This document shows, in pieces, positions 43,876-52,728 of a stretch of 64,000 nucleotides of DNA. A program made the translations under genes and the position numbers. Under the pieces are notes generated by a model. It was given only the letters and a program-made list of their open reading frames with translations. It was not told the origin of the DNA and did no database searches. The stretch's first letter is position 1; every line of letters starts with the position of its first letter. Origin of the DNA: Planctomycetaceae bacterium (GTDB lineage Bacteria; Planctomycetota; Planctomycetia; Planctomycetales; Planctomycetaceae); the NCBI GenBank assembly GCA_021732975.1, contig JAKFWC010000019.1, positions 168,484-232,483 of the forward strand. The letters run 5' to 3'.

Positions 43876-44095
43876 GTGCGATCCGGCAGCGAAGGGCGAT
43901 CGAGCAGAGATGTTATTATGTCGTCGTGACCTAAAGCTATGTCAAGGCGGACCATGTCGCGGCCACGGTAAATTGGTTTCTCCGAAAAAGGCTTTGGACA
44001 TTTCGACTTCTCCTGCCACAATACGCGCACACGGGTGCCGATGTTCGCGATCGCGGGATTTCGCGGATGTCCAGGACAGGCCAGGAGCAGAGAAT

Positions 44096-45667
44096 ATGAG
44101 CGGTTGGAAGCGGAATGTGGTACTGGCGATCGCGGTTCTAGCATGGGGAACGGCGACCGTCAGCTGGGCAGCCGTTTACAGCGGGACGGTTGAGTCGGTC
44201 TCCGCCGACGGCAAGTCGCTGTCCATCAAACTGACGACGAAGCAGACGACGAAAATCTTCGCCTTGACTGCCACCACGCCCGTCACGCTGGACGGCAAGA
44301 AGACTGTGGTAATGGGATTAGAGGCGGGCCAGTCCGTTTCGGTTTTTACCGATGCGCAAGACAGATTGGTCACAAAAGTCACAGCGCGAATGGCCGCCGC
44401 GGCTGTCGTTCCCACGGAAACGCCCAAACCGGAACGCACCAAACCGACCCCGAAGACCAAGCCGCGCGTGAAGGACGGCACCAATTCGACTAGCGCCGAA
44501 GGCGATTGGCCCCAATACCGTGGTCCGAATCGCGATAACATTTCCGCCGAAAAGGGCCTGCTCGATAAATGGCCCGAGGGCGGCCCCAAGTTGCTCTTCG
44601 TACACGACGGTTACGGCGAAGGCTTTTCCAGCGTGTCGATCGTGGGTGACACGATCTTCACGATGGGGTCGATTCGCGATGACGAAATGCTCTTCGCCCT
44701 GGACCGCGAAAACGGCGATGTGAAGTGGAGCCGCCGGGTGGGTCGCCTGCGCGGTGACGGCATGGGGGGCGGACCGCGGGGCACGCCGACGGTCGACAGT
44801 GATCGTGTCTATTGTCTCGGCGCCAACGGCGATCTGCTCTGTGCGAATGTCAACACGGGAGAAGTCGTGTGGGAACTCAACATTCTCAACACGTTCGAGG
44901 GGAACAACATCGCGTGGGGGATCAGCGAGTCGATTCTGATCGACGACGACCGCTTAATCTGCACGCCGGGGGGCAAGACCGCCACCATGGTGGCCCTCGA
45001 CAAATTCACCGGTAAACCGGTGTGGCGGTCGGTCATCGACGGTGCTCCCGCGGCGGCGTATTCCTCGCCGATCGCGATTAACATCGGCAATGTCCGGCAG
45101 TACGTCAACTTCGTCCATACCGGCGTGGTCGGAGTTCGTGCTTCCGATGGCACGCCATTGTGGGGGCAGCGCGAATCGGCCAATGGCACGGCGAACTGTT
45201 CGTCGCCCGTCTACAGCGATGGCTTCATCTTCACCGCCTCCGGATATGGTGAAGGTGGGGCGCTGTTCCAACTGGCGAGCAGCAACAACCAGACGAAGTC
45301 GGAATTGAAATACGCCACCAAGCAAATGAAGAACCATCACGGTGGGATGGTGCTCAAGGACGGTTATCTCTACGGCTTCGACGAACAGGTGCTGACCTGT
45401 CTGGATCTGCGGTCCGGCAAACCAGCATGGCAAAATCGCTCGATCGGCAAAGGATCGCTCGTGATGGCCGACGACAAGCTGTTCTTGCGCAGCGAAAGTG
45501 GTCCCCTCGCCCTCGCCGCCGCGACACCGAAGGGCTACCAGGAACTCGGCCGCTTTGAACAACCTCAACGGGCGAACCACCCGGCATGGGCCCACCCCGT
45601 CGTCGCCGGTGGCAAACTCTACATCCGCGACTGGGACAAACTCCTCGTCTTCGATGTCAAAGAATGA
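44096..45667 (+). CDS. Exported PQQ-type beta-propeller protein with N-terminal domain
   Basis: A 523-residue exported protein. After the signal peptide (NVVLAIAVLAWGTATVSWA) comes a small beta domain (YSGTVESVSADGKSLSIKL, about residues 25-95) and a Pro/Thr/Lys-rich linker. The propeller begins at WPQYRGPNRDNIS (about 138) with blades of the form MLFALDRENGDVKWSRRVG and LLCANVNTGEVVWELN. ATG at 44096 has AGGAG about ten bases before it; the frame is open from 43826. Similar to the propeller at 10166 but with the extra N-terminal domain. Confidence 0.88.
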   Translation: MSGWKRNVVLAIAVLAWGTATVSWAAVYSGTVESVSADGKSLSIKLTTKQTTKIFALTATTPVTLDGKKTVVMGLEAGQSVSVFTDAQDRLVTKVTARMAAAAVVPTETPKPERTKPTPKTKPRVKDGTNSTSAEGDWPQYRGPNRDNISAEKGLLDKWPEGGPKLLFVHDGYGEGFSSVSIVGDTIFTMGSIRDDEMLFALDRENGDVKWSRRVGRLRGDGMGGGPRGTPTVDSDRVYCLGANGDLLCANVNTGEVVWELNILNTFEGNNIAWGISESILIDDDRLICTPGGKTATMVALDKFTGKPVWRSVIDGAPAAAYSSPIAINIGNVRQYVNFVHTGVVGVRASDGTPLWGQRESANGTANCSSPVYSDGFIFTASGYGEGGALFQLASSNNQTKSELKYATKQMKNHHGGMVLKDGYLYGFDEQVLTCLDLRSGKPAWQNRSIGKGSLVMADDKLFLRSESGPLALAAATPKGYQELGRFEQPQRANHPAWAHPVVAGGKLYIRDWDKLLVFDVKE

Positions 45668-45673
45668 ACCTGC

Positions 45674-45706
45674 AGAAGCCCAGGGTTTCTTAACCCTGGG
45701 TCTCTT
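45674..45706 (+). terminator. Hairpin of family E, copy 3 (terminator-like)
   Basis: GAAGCCCAGGGTT and AACCCTGGGTCTC pair around a four-base loop, six bases after the propeller gene's stop. Stem sequence as at 16710 and 34844. Only a weak T-run follows. Confidence 0.6.
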
Positions 45707-45736
45707 CCGAGCACACACGATCACAAAGAATCCCGC

Positions 45737-46129
45737 ATGCAGTTCGGCTATACCATCATCTACGTTGCCGATGTCGCCGCAACGCTCGATTTCTACGTCA
45801 ACGCCTTCGGTTTTGCCCAGCGATTCCTGCACGAAAGTGGCCAATATGGCGAACTGGAAACCGGAAGCACGACGCTGTCGTTCGCAGCGCATGAAACCGC
45901 CGGAGGAAATCTGCCCGATGGCTATCAAGCCATGAGTGCCGAGGGAAAGCCGTTCGGCATCGAAATCGGCTTCCTGACCGACGATGTTCCCGCGGCGGTG
46001 ACGCGTGCGGTGCAAACCGGTGCGGTTTTGGTGACGGCACCGAAAACCAAACCGTGGGGACAGGTTGTCGCCTACGTTCGCGCTCCGGAGGGCACGCTAA
46101 TCGAAATCTGCACGCCGGTCGGTGGATAG
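45737..46129 (+). CDS. VOC-family (glyoxalase/dioxygenase fold) protein
   Basis: A 130-residue vicinal-oxygen-chelate protein: YTIIYVADVAATLDFYVNAFGFAQRF at the start, ELETGSTTLSFAAHE in the middle and VVAYVRAPEGTLIEICTP at the end. It may be an isomerase, dioxygenase or resistance protein. The first metal-ligand His is replaced by Tyr4 or so; Glu in LIEIC remains. First gene of a rightward run of four with very short gaps. Confidence 0.88.
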   Translation: MQFGYTIIYVADVAATLDFYVNAFGFAQRFLHESGQYGELETGSTTLSFAAHETAGGNLPDGYQAMSAEGKPFGIEIGFLTDDVPAAVTRAVQTGAVLVTAPKTKPWGQVVAYVRAPEGTLIEICTPVGG

Positions 46130-46135
46130 GGTGGC

Positions 46136-47059
46136 ATGTACGACCTCATCGGCGACATCCACGGCCACGCGCACGAACTGGAAACGCTGCTGCAACAGCT
46201 CGGTTATCACGAGGTGCACGGCGTCTACCGGAATCCCCAACGGCGGGTGATTTTTCTCGGCGACTTCATCGATCGCGGTCCCAGCATTCCGCGTGTGATC
46301 GAAATCGCCCGTTCGATGGTGGAGCATGGTCAGGCGTTCGCCGTGATGGGCAATCACGAATGGAACGCGCTGGCGTTTCACACCCCGAATCGGCAGCACC
46401 CCGGTGAGTTCTTGCGGCCGCATACTGACAAGAACATCCATCAACATCGCGCCACGCTCGACCAGCTTTCGTCGCGCGACTTGAACGCGGCGCTGGCGTG
46501 GTTCCGTACCCTGCCGATGTGGCTCGATCTCGATGGCGTGCGGGCGGTGCATGCGTGCTGGGATGAACCGTCGATGCAGCTTCTGAACGAGGCTCGCGAC
46601 AGTTCCACAATCATCACTGATGATTTTCTGCACGCGGCCAGCCGCGAAGAGTCGCCGCTGTTCATCCCCCTCGAAACAGTCCTGAAGGGGAAAGAGATTC
46701 CCTTACCGGTCGGTGTCACATTCGCGGATAAGGACGGTCACAAGCGTTCGCGGATGCGGGCTCGCTGGTACGCCGATCCTACCGGACAAACGTATCAATC
46801 CTATGCTCTGACCAACGAAGTTATCTGTGAATTTCCGCTGGAAGAGAGCGTGATTCCATCGGCGCAGGCGTACCCGACGGATACGGCCCCGGTCTTTTTC
46901 GGACATTATTGGCTGCGGGCCGAACAACCCGCGATCCTAGCCACCAATGTCGCGTGTCTCGATTACAGCGTCGCCAAGCATGGTTTCCTGTGTGCCTACC
47001 GCTGGCAGGGCGAACGAACACTGAGCAACGATCACTTCGTCTGGTATCCCCGGCGATGA
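46136..47059 (+). CDS. Calcineurin-like metallophosphoesterase
   Basis: A 307-residue phosphoesterase. Metal motifs are in order: MYDLIGDIHGH (D-x-H), IFLGDFIDRGP (GD..DRG), VMGNHEWNAL (GNH[ED]) and later FFGHYW (GH). This is the pattern of ApaH/PrpE-like phosphatases. Substrate could be a dinucleotide polyphosphate or a protein. It starts six bases after the VOC gene and ends one base before the PaiB-like gene. Confidence 0.88.
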   Translation: MYDLIGDIHGHAHELETLLQQLGYHEVHGVYRNPQRRVIFLGDFIDRGPSIPRVIEIARSMVEHGQAFAVMGNHEWNALAFHTPNRQHPGEFLRPHTDKNIHQHRATLDQLSSRDLNAALAWFRTLPMWLDLDGVRAVHACWDEPSMQLLNEARDSSTIITDDFLHAASREESPLFIPLETVLKGKEIPLPVGVTFADKDGHKRSRMRARWYADPTGQTYQSYALTNEVICEFPLEESVIPSAQAYPTDTAPVFFGHYWLRAEQPAILATNVACLDYSVAKHGFLCAYRWQGERTLSNDHFVWYPRR

Positions 47060-47060
47060 A

Positions 47061-47708
47061 ATGAGCGATGGATTCGAGATGTATATACCACCGAGTTTTG
47101 CCGTCACCGATCATTCAATGCTGTTAGACTTTGTCGATAGATACAGCTTTGCCACGTTGTTCTCACAAACGGACAGCCAACCCGTTGCCAGTCATCTTCC
47201 GCTGCTCTTGAACCGCGATGCGGGTTACCTGCTCGGTCACATGGCCCGTGCGAACTCCCACTGGCAAACGGCGGCCGATCAGCGCGTGCTGACGGTGTTT
47301 CATGGACCGCATGCATACATTTCGCCGAGCTGGTACGCCGCGCAGAACGTCGTGCCGACGTGGAACTACGTCGCCGTCCATGCGACCGGGACGTTGCGAC
47401 TTATTGAGGATCGCGACCGCTTGTATTCCCTCCTTCAGCAGACCGTGGTGAAGTATGAGTCGCCCCGGCCGCAACCGTGGTTGATGTCCTCCCCGGAGTC
47501 GGAGTTTCTGGAGAAACTGCTCGCTGCCATCGTCGGCTTCGAGATTGAAGTCGACACGTGGGAAGGCAAGTGGAAACTGAGCCAGAATCATTCCCCGGAA
47601 CGACAGGAACGCGTCATTAACGGTCTGCGTGAAACCGGCCGCCCGGATGAACTTGCTGTCGCGGAGTTGATGTCGCCATCCCGCGATACTGGCAGCGATG
47701 CACGATGA
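47061..47708 (+). CDS. PaiB-like FMN-binding protein (pyridoxamine oxidase fold)
   Basis: A 215-residue protein of the PaiB/FMN-binding family: MYIPPSFAVTD, FATLFSQTDSQPVASHLPLLL, LLGHMARANSHW, FHGPHAYISPSWYA and WNYVAVHATGTLRLI are characteristic. In Bacillus PaiB represses sporulation and degradative-enzyme genes; here a transcriptional role is only by name. Start may be at ATG 47061 or at 47079, where the family usually begins (MYIPP). It overlaps the methyltransferase gene by four bases (ATGA). Confidence 0.88.
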   Translation: MSDGFEMYIPPSFAVTDHSMLLDFVDRYSFATLFSQTDSQPVASHLPLLLNRDAGYLLGHMARANSHWQTAADQRVLTVFHGPHAYISPSWYAAQNVVPTWNYVAVHATGTLRLIEDRDRLYSLLQQTVVKYESPRPQPWLMSSPESEFLEKLLAAIVGFEIEVDTWEGKWKLSQNHSPERQERVINGLRETGRPDELAVAELMSPSRDTGSDAR

Positions 47709-48469
47709 CCGAGCGGCGATATTTCGATCATCCGACAGCCGCCGTGCGGTATGCCGCGGCGCGACCGTACGTGCATCCCCAGATTGTGCAGCGAATGGCC
47801 GCGCTGATGCAGTGCGATCATTTCGGCACCGCGCTCGATGTCGGTTGCGGGACCGGGCAATCCACGCAAGCATTGGCCGCCATCGCGGATTCGGTGATTG
47901 GGGTCGACCAGTCCGAAGCGATGCTTGCCTGTGCCGATCCGCATTCGAGCATCGCCTATCACGTCGGTACTGCCGAGTCCCTTCCCGTCGCAGACGGATC
48001 GGCCGAACTGATCACGGTCGGCCTGGCGTGGCATTGGCTCGATCCGCTGCAATTCCTGGCGGAAGTCCAGCGCGTCCTGAGATCAGGAGGCTGGCTGGCG
48101 ATCTACAATAGTGCCTTCAACGGAGATGTCCCCGCTCGGCCGTCGTTTCGCGACTGGCACTTGAACGACTATCTCAAAACCTATCCCTCACCGGCGCGAC
48201 AGACGCGGTTGCCGGATACATTTCCGTTGCATGAGTTCGGTTTGACGCATCAGCGCCGCGACCAATTCGTCGTGACGGCAGTGATGTCGCACGGGCAGTT
48301 CGTCGAGTACCTGTTGACGCAAACCAATATCATCGCCGTAGTGGAAAAAGGCACGCTTTCGCTGGATGCGGTGCGTGAACGTTTGCGACGCGAAACGGAA
48401 GTGCTCTTCGCCGGTGAATCCGTGGAGATCCCCTTTCGAGCGGATCTCCATCTGTTGCGGAAAGAGTGA
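47705..48469 (+). CDS. SAM-dependent methyltransferase
   Basis: A 254-residue class I methyltransferase. Motif I is ALDVGCGTGQSTQALAAIA (about residues 42-60), followed by VIGVDQSEAML, DGSAELITVGLAWHWLDP (post-II) and VLRSGGWLAIYNSAF (motif III). The form is that of the ubiE/trans-aconitate methyltransferase-like group. Last gene in the run of four, translationally coupled to the PaiB-like gene. Confidence 0.9.
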   Translation: MTERRYFDHPTAAVRYAAARPYVHPQIVQRMAALMQCDHFGTALDVGCGTGQSTQALAAIADSVIGVDQSEAMLACADPHSSIAYHVGTAESLPVADGSAELITVGLAWHWLDPLQFLAEVQRVLRSGGWLAIYNSAFNGDVPARPSFRDWHLNDYLKTYPSPARQTRLPDTFPLHEFGLTHQRRDQFVVTAVMSHGQFVEYLLTQTNIIAVVEKGTLSLDAVRERLRRETEVLFAGESVEIPFRADLHLLRKE

Positions 48470-48520
48470 CGTTTCTGCCCGTTGCGGAGAACAACAAATT
48501 GTATGAGAGTGCTTCCAACG

Positions 48521-48595
48521 TGTGCCACTGGCTCTGCCAGTGCAATCAATCACAAAGACTTCCAACAAAAAGACACTGGCAGAGCCAGTGGCACA
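48521..48595. repeat. Dispersed palindromic repeat, sister of family A
   Basis: Seventy-five bases, with perfect 22-base arms. The outer ends TGTGCCAC / GTGGCACA are those of family A but the core is different: CACTGGCTCTGCCAGTG in place of the GGCCGTG form. As in family A, each arm folds on itself. It lies between convergent genes (methyltransferase and pepT). Confidence 0.88.
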
Positions 48596-48675
48596 CTTCA
48601 GTTGGCCCCGAACATCATTCGTTTCAAGAAGTTTGATGCTTCTATGCAATCTGTTGGGAGCGTGCGGGGCTTCGG

Positions 48676-49920
48676 CTAGGTCGTCCGTTCGCGACCCCAT
48701 TCTTCCGCAAGTTGCGTCAAGACTTTCACTGCCGACGCCATTTCATTGAGGCTCGCCCATTCCAGCGGCGAGTGCGGATTGTGCTGACCGCAGGACAGAT
48801 TCGGACACGGGAAGCCCTTTTCGGTCAACAGCGAGCCGTCGGTGCCGCCGCGGATGATGGTATGTTCGGGGGTCAGCCCCGCGGCTTTGACTGCGGCTTC
48901 CGCTTTGGCAATCGCGCGGGGTTCGTTCACCAGCCCGTCGCGCATGTTGCGGTACTGCCGCTTGATCTCGATGGTGATTGTCGCTCGCGGATGCTCCGCG
49001 CGTAAACTGGCGGCGATCGATTCCAACAGCGCGGCTTGCTCGGCCAGCGCGGCGGTTTCAAAGTCCCGCAGGATCATCCGCGCGGACGCCTTCGAGACGC
49101 CTCCCTCAATATGATACGGGTGTAAGAATCCGTCGCGGCCGTCGGTCGTTTCCGGCGAGAGCCGTGCCGTAGGCAAGCGACTGAGGAACACGCTCAGAAT
49201 ACGGACCGCGTTGACCATCACCCCTTTGCCGATCGATGGGTGCGTGTTCACGCCCTCAACGGTAATGACGGCTTGATCCGCGGAAAACGTTTCGCTGTCG
49301 ATCTGTCCCTGACAACCGCCATCGAGGGTGTACCCGCAGACGGCATTCAGTTTTTTGAGATCGAGTTTGTCCGTGCCACGTCCAATTTCCTCATCGCAGG
49401 TGAAGCAGACTCGGATGGGAGCCACGGGGCGATTCCGTGCGGCCATCAATTCCGCTGCCGCCTGCATGATCACCGCGACGCCGGCTTTGTCGTCACCGCC
49501 TAGCAAGGTCGTGCCATCGGTGGTGATCAACGTGTGACCGACAACGGTCTTCAATTCGGGGTTCTCGCCGACGCGAATCACTTTGGTCGGATCGCCGGGG
49601 AGAATGAGATCGTGCCCGGCATAGTTCTCCACGACTTGCGGCCGAACATTTGTGGAACTGTATTCCGGAGACGTATCGACATGCGCCACGAGTGCGATGG
49701 TTGGCGCGGTATGAGTCGTGGTTCCCGGCACCGTCGCCATCACGATGCCGAACTCATCGCAACTGACATCGGCCAACCCCAACGCCCGGCACTCTTCGGC
49801 GAGCATGCGACTCAACACCAGTTGCTTCGCCGTGCTGGGATAGCTGGTGCTGGTTTCATCCGATTGCGTATCGAGGCGCACATACCGCAGAAATCGTTCG
49901 AGTAAAGGTGATGCAGACAC
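48676..49920 (-). CDS. pepT: Peptidase T (tripeptide aminopeptidase)
   Basis: A 414-residue M20 peptidase that removes the N-terminal residue of tripeptides. Family segments are YVRLDTQSDETSTSYPST near the start, ALVAHVDTSPEYSS (first metal ligand), LLGGDDKAGVAVIM, CFTCDEEIGRGTDKLDL (catalytic Glu), VCGYTLDGG and IIRGGTDGSLLTEKGFPCPNLSCG with NPHSPLEW. Length and order match PepT well. Cytosolic. It stands alone, leftward. Confidence 0.95.
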   Translation of the reverse strand: MSASPLLERFLRYVRLDTQSDETSTSYPSTAKQLVLSRMLAEECRALGLADVSCDEFGIVMATVPGTTTHTAPTIALVAHVDTSPEYSSTNVRPQVVENYAGHDLILPGDPTKVIRVGENPELKTVVGHTLITTDGTTLLGGDDKAGVAVIMQAAAELMAARNRPVAPIRVCFTCDEEIGRGTDKLDLKKLNAVCGYTLDGGCQGQIDSETFSADQAVITVEGVNTHPSIGKGVMVNAVRILSVFLSRLPTARLSPETTDGRDGFLHPYHIEGGVSKASARMILRDFETAALAEQAALLESIAASLRAEHPRATITIEIKRQYRNMRDGLVNEPRAIAKAEAAVKAAGLTPEHTIIRGGTDGSLLTEKGFPCPNLSCGQHNPHSPLEWASLNEMASAVKVLTQLAEEWGRERTT

Positions 49921-50228
49921 GTCGGCGTCCTATTTCCGTCAGAATCCGAATAAACCGACCGCAAGAATAACTGAGGTGTCAGCGGCATTCCAAGGGAGAA
50001 CGGACAAGCACGAAAGCCGAAATCCGCGGGAAATCTTAAGTACGAAGCAGGGAAACAGGCACAATTTCCGGCGACTTTCTCGTCGTTTGCACGGTTTAGA
50101 AATTTCCGCTTCCTTCGGATTTCGTACTTCGGATTGGGGATTTCATCTATCGCAGCATTGGTTCCCCGCCGTTGCTCCAGCGAGTAGACTACACCCTGAC
50201 AACACACAAAAACCGGAGAGCGAACGCA
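49921..50228. other. Divergent intergenic region between pepT and ppa
   Basis: Some 308 bases. Most is taken by the family G repeat at 50012-50145. The rest should hold the pepT and pyrophosphatase promoters, but no clear -35/-10 pair is seen. No gene recognised. Confidence 0.5.
50012..50145. repeat. Inverted repeat, family G, copy 2
   Basis: GAAAGCCGAAATCCGCGG... on the left is answered by CTTCGGATTTCGTACTTCGG and GGGATTTC on the right (about 50112-50145). The same CTTCCTTCGGATTTC core is found at 21390-21404. The arms are imperfect and the loop is long, about 60 bases. Confidence 0.6.
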
Positions 50229-50771
50229 ATGACTCACGCTTGGCACGACGTAATTCCCGGCGAAAACCTGCCGACGGAATTCACCACCGTGATCGAAATC
50301 CCGCGGGGATCCAGCGTCAAGTACGAACTGGACAAGCCCACGGGGTTGCTGCGACTCGATCGGATGCTGCACTCCGCCGTTTATTACCCGGCGAATTACG
50401 GCTTCATTCCGCAGACACTCGCCGAAGACGACGACCCGCTGGACGTGCTGGTACTCTGCCAGGAACCGGTCGATCCGTTAACGCTGGTGGAAGCCCGGGC
50501 GATCGGCTTGATGACCATGATCGACTGCGGCAAGCGTGATCACAAGATCCTCGCGATTGCCGTTCACGATCCGGAATTCAACTCGTTCCACGAAGCGGAC
50601 GAACTGCCGCCGCACCGCTTGGCGATGATTCGCCGCTTCTTCCAGGACTACAAAATGCTGGAAGGCAAAGCGGTGGAAGTCGATGAGTTGACTTCGGCCA
50701 AGACGGCTTATCCAATCATTCTGGAAGCCCTCGAACGCTACAGCCAGGTCCGCCGCCGCGGGTTTAAGTAA
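50229..50771 (+). CDS. ppa: Inorganic pyrophosphatase (family I)
   Basis: A 180-residue soluble pyrophosphatase. [44 protein letters not shown] (the metal-binding D-D-P-L-D-V signature) and the C-terminal [13 protein letters not shown] are typical. It removes pyrophosphate formed by biosynthesis, cytoplasm. Start ATG at 50229 with GGAGAG upstream; the open frame to 50172 begins with TTG. Confidence 0.95.
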   Translation: MTHAWHDVIPGENLPTEFTTVIEIPRGSSVKYELDKPTGLLRLDRMLHSAVYYPANYGFIPQTLAEDDDPLDVLVLCQEPVDPLTLVEARAIGLMTMIDCGKRDHKILAIAVHDPEFNSFHEADELPPHRLAMIRRFFQDYKMLEGKAVEVDELTSAKTAYPIILEALERYSQVRRRGFK

Positions 50772-50785
50772 GTCTCAGGGCACCG

Positions 50786-51271
50786 ATGGTGTTTGAATAT
50801 CGCGTTACGAAATACGATCCGCAAGATCGTGATTCTGCGGGCCGTTTTCGACGCGAAGTCTGGACTTCGTTCAACGACATCGGTCGAGTTTTCGGCGGTG
50901 AAATATTCTCGAAAGCGGACTACGAAGCGGTCGAGGACAAGTACGTATCCGTCGCCGTGGCATTCATGAAAGAAGCCGGGGTCGAATTGCTCCGAATTAA
51001 GGAGCTTGAAAACCCGAAGAGTTTGCCTCAGGAATTTGAAGAAGGCAGATTTGTAACTTTAGACGAAGCTTCTGTCATTCTACGAGAGATGCTTCGAGAT
51101 CATTTCTGGTGCCGATTGGAATCCGTAAGCGGATTTATCCATGTGGGCTACGACTTTTACATGTATTTGGGTGTGTTGAAGCGGTGTCCGGTTGCAACAG
51201 TACATGCAGGGAAGATGGGACTATTTGTTGAGTCTTTCCGTTCGCCCTATCATGAGCAGCCAAGTTCGTGA
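50786..51271 (+). CDS. Hypothetical protein, lower GC than neighbours
   Basis: A 161-residue soluble protein with a long mixed charged/aromatic sequence: FEYRVTKYDPQDRD, EVWTSFNDIGRVFGG, YVSVAVAFMKEAG and HVGYDFYMYLGVLKRCP. No catalytic motif is visible. A stretch from about 50990 to 51170 is AT-richer than neighbouring genes and uses less common codons for this genome, which hints at recent acquisition. It is 14 bases after ppa and may be read with it. Proteins with a similar start exist in other bacteria by my recollection, also without assigned function. Confidence 0.6.
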   Translation: MVFEYRVTKYDPQDRDSAGRFRREVWTSFNDIGRVFGGEIFSKADYEAVEDKYVSVAVAFMKEAGVELLRIKELENPKSLPQEFEEGRFVTLDEASVILREMLRDHFWCRLESVSGFIHVGYDFYMYLGVLKRCPVATVHAGKMGLFVESFRSPYHEQPSS

Positions 51272-51346
51272 TCGAATCCTGCCGATTGCATGAAGCGGCA
51301 TTGACCAACTCCGCGGCGGGGTCTTACAACTCCCGCGGGGGAAATC

Positions 51347-52645
51347 ATGCGGGAGCTTTCGTCGCCACCGGCGGCGTTCTACACCTGTCCGGGCGAACGC
51401 CACGCCATCAGTCGCTCGGTCCATCTGGCCCGGCTGAGTGCATTCTATCCCGCGTGCCAGGCTTGCCCGCATCGATGTGACACCGGCCTGCTACCCGAAA
51501 GTGTGGTCGTTGGTTGGGAATCCGCGGCGACGGGACGAACGAGTCAGATTCGCTTGATCGGTGATGGGCTCCGCGGGCGGTATCTCAACGATCTCACCCG
51601 CCGTGACGCCCAACTCTGGGCGATGGTTGTCGCCGCATGGTTGTGGGACCGCCGACCGTTGCCGGGGCGCTGCGATGACACACCGCTCACCGCCGATCGC
51701 TTTCCAGCGGGACCGACCGTCGTCGTCGGTTATGACGAGCGGCCGTCGTCGCCGGATCTCGCCGTCGGTGTCGTCGATGGTCTCCGGCAAATGGGTTGCC
51801 AGGTCGTCGACCTCGGGCAAACCCTCAAACCCGTGTGGCAGTTTGCGGCCGGTCATCTCGCCGCCGACGCCGGGGTCTTCATCACAGGAAATGGTTTCGA
51901 CGCTTCGTGGACCGGATTCGATCTACTCGGCTCCCACGCCGTTCCGCTGGATGATCCCGCGTTATGGGCCCGATGGTCCATCGCGGTGACGATGCCGATC
52001 TCCCGACCGACGCGCACGCCGGGAACGCTGCGGACCTGGCCTGTTTCCACGGAGTATGAAGCGACGCTCTGGCAACATTTTCATGCACTACGGCCGTTTC
52101 GTGTCGTCTGCGGTGCTACCTCGCCATTGATGGAACGGCTGCTCGCACGAGTCTTCCCCCGAACGCCCTGCCAATATCACGGAGTGCGCTTGTTGCAGCC
52201 GCGCACTGAAGATGCGGTATTCGGAACCGCCGCAGCCTTGCGACAAGCTGTCAGCGAACATCAGGCCGACATTGCCGTGGGGTTCGGCGTTGACGGGCAA
52301 TCCTTGATGGTGATGGATGAACGGGGTGAGGTCATTCCCGCGGCAGAATGGTTGCCGTGGTTGATCACCCGGACCTTGGTCGAACACTCGCAGTGCCACG
52401 CCGTGGTCGCCCACGCCGCGATTGAGCAAGCGTCCGGGCTGGCACTCGCGCGGACCATTGTCGATGGCGGGGCCACGGAGTTCGTGCGACACCTCAACAT
52501 GTCCACCGCCCTGTGTGGCGTGGATGCGGCACTTCGGTTCTGGTGGGCCGATCCGTCGCCGACGTGCGATGCCCTCGTGACCCTTGCCGCCCTTCTCCGC
52601 GCCGCCAGTTGGAGCGGCGATCCCTTGTCGAAGCAACTCGCGTAG
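51347..52645 (+). CDS. Phosphohexomutase-like protein lacking catalytic motifs
   Basis: A 432-residue protein resembling phosphomannomutase/phosphoglucomutase across its first three domains (TVVVGYDERPSSPDLAVGV, CQVVDLGQTLKPVWQFA). The catalytic serine loop, normally T-A-S-H-N-P, reads FITGNGFDAS (residues 178-187) with no Ser-His. The metal site, normally D-G-D-x-D-R, reads VGFGVDGQSLMV (about 311-322) with only one of three Asp. Activity is therefore unlikely. The N-terminus has CQACPHRCDTG, a cluster of three cysteines and a His that could bind a metal. Perhaps regulatory or a remnant. ATG at 51347 after GGGGGAAATC. Confidence 0.75.
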   Translation: MRELSSPPAAFYTCPGERHAISRSVHLARLSAFYPACQACPHRCDTGLLPESVVVGWESAATGRTSQIRLIGDGLRGRYLNDLTRRDAQLWAMVVAAWLWDRRPLPGRCDDTPLTADRFPAGPTVVVGYDERPSSPDLAVGVVDGLRQMGCQVVDLGQTLKPVWQFAAGHLAADAGVFITGNGFDASWTGFDLLGSHAVPLDDPALWARWSIAVTMPISRPTRTPGTLRTWPVSTEYEATLWQHFHALRPFRVVCGATSPLMERLLARVFPRTPCQYHGVRLLQPRTEDAVFGTAAALRQAVSEHQADIAVGFGVDGQSLMVMDERGEVIPAAEWLPWLITRTLVEHSQCHAVVAHAAIEQASGLALARTIVDGGATEFVRHLNMSTALCGVDAALRFWWADPSPTCDALVTLAALLRAASWSGDPLSKQLA

Positions 52646-52690
52646 GTCAGGCTATGCCGGACTTCTTTCGACGCTTCTCATTCGTGAACA

Positions 52691-52719
52691 CCCTTGCTCG
52701 CGCTGCGGGCTGGTAAGAC
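52691..52719. repeat. Single arm of a family D repeat
   Basis: CCCTTGCTCGCGCTGCGGGC and TGGTAAGAC match the right arm and flank of 38539-38570 with one change. The left arm is missing. It lies ten bases before the dehydratase start, within its likely leader. Confidence 0.65.
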
Positions 52720-52728
52720 CAGAAATCT

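Noticed and set aside
44096..45667. A PQQ-dependent dehydrogenase
   Set aside because: The blade pattern is that of PQQ-type repeats, but the calcium ligands and the active-site Asp/Cys-Cys of the dehydrogenases are not seen.
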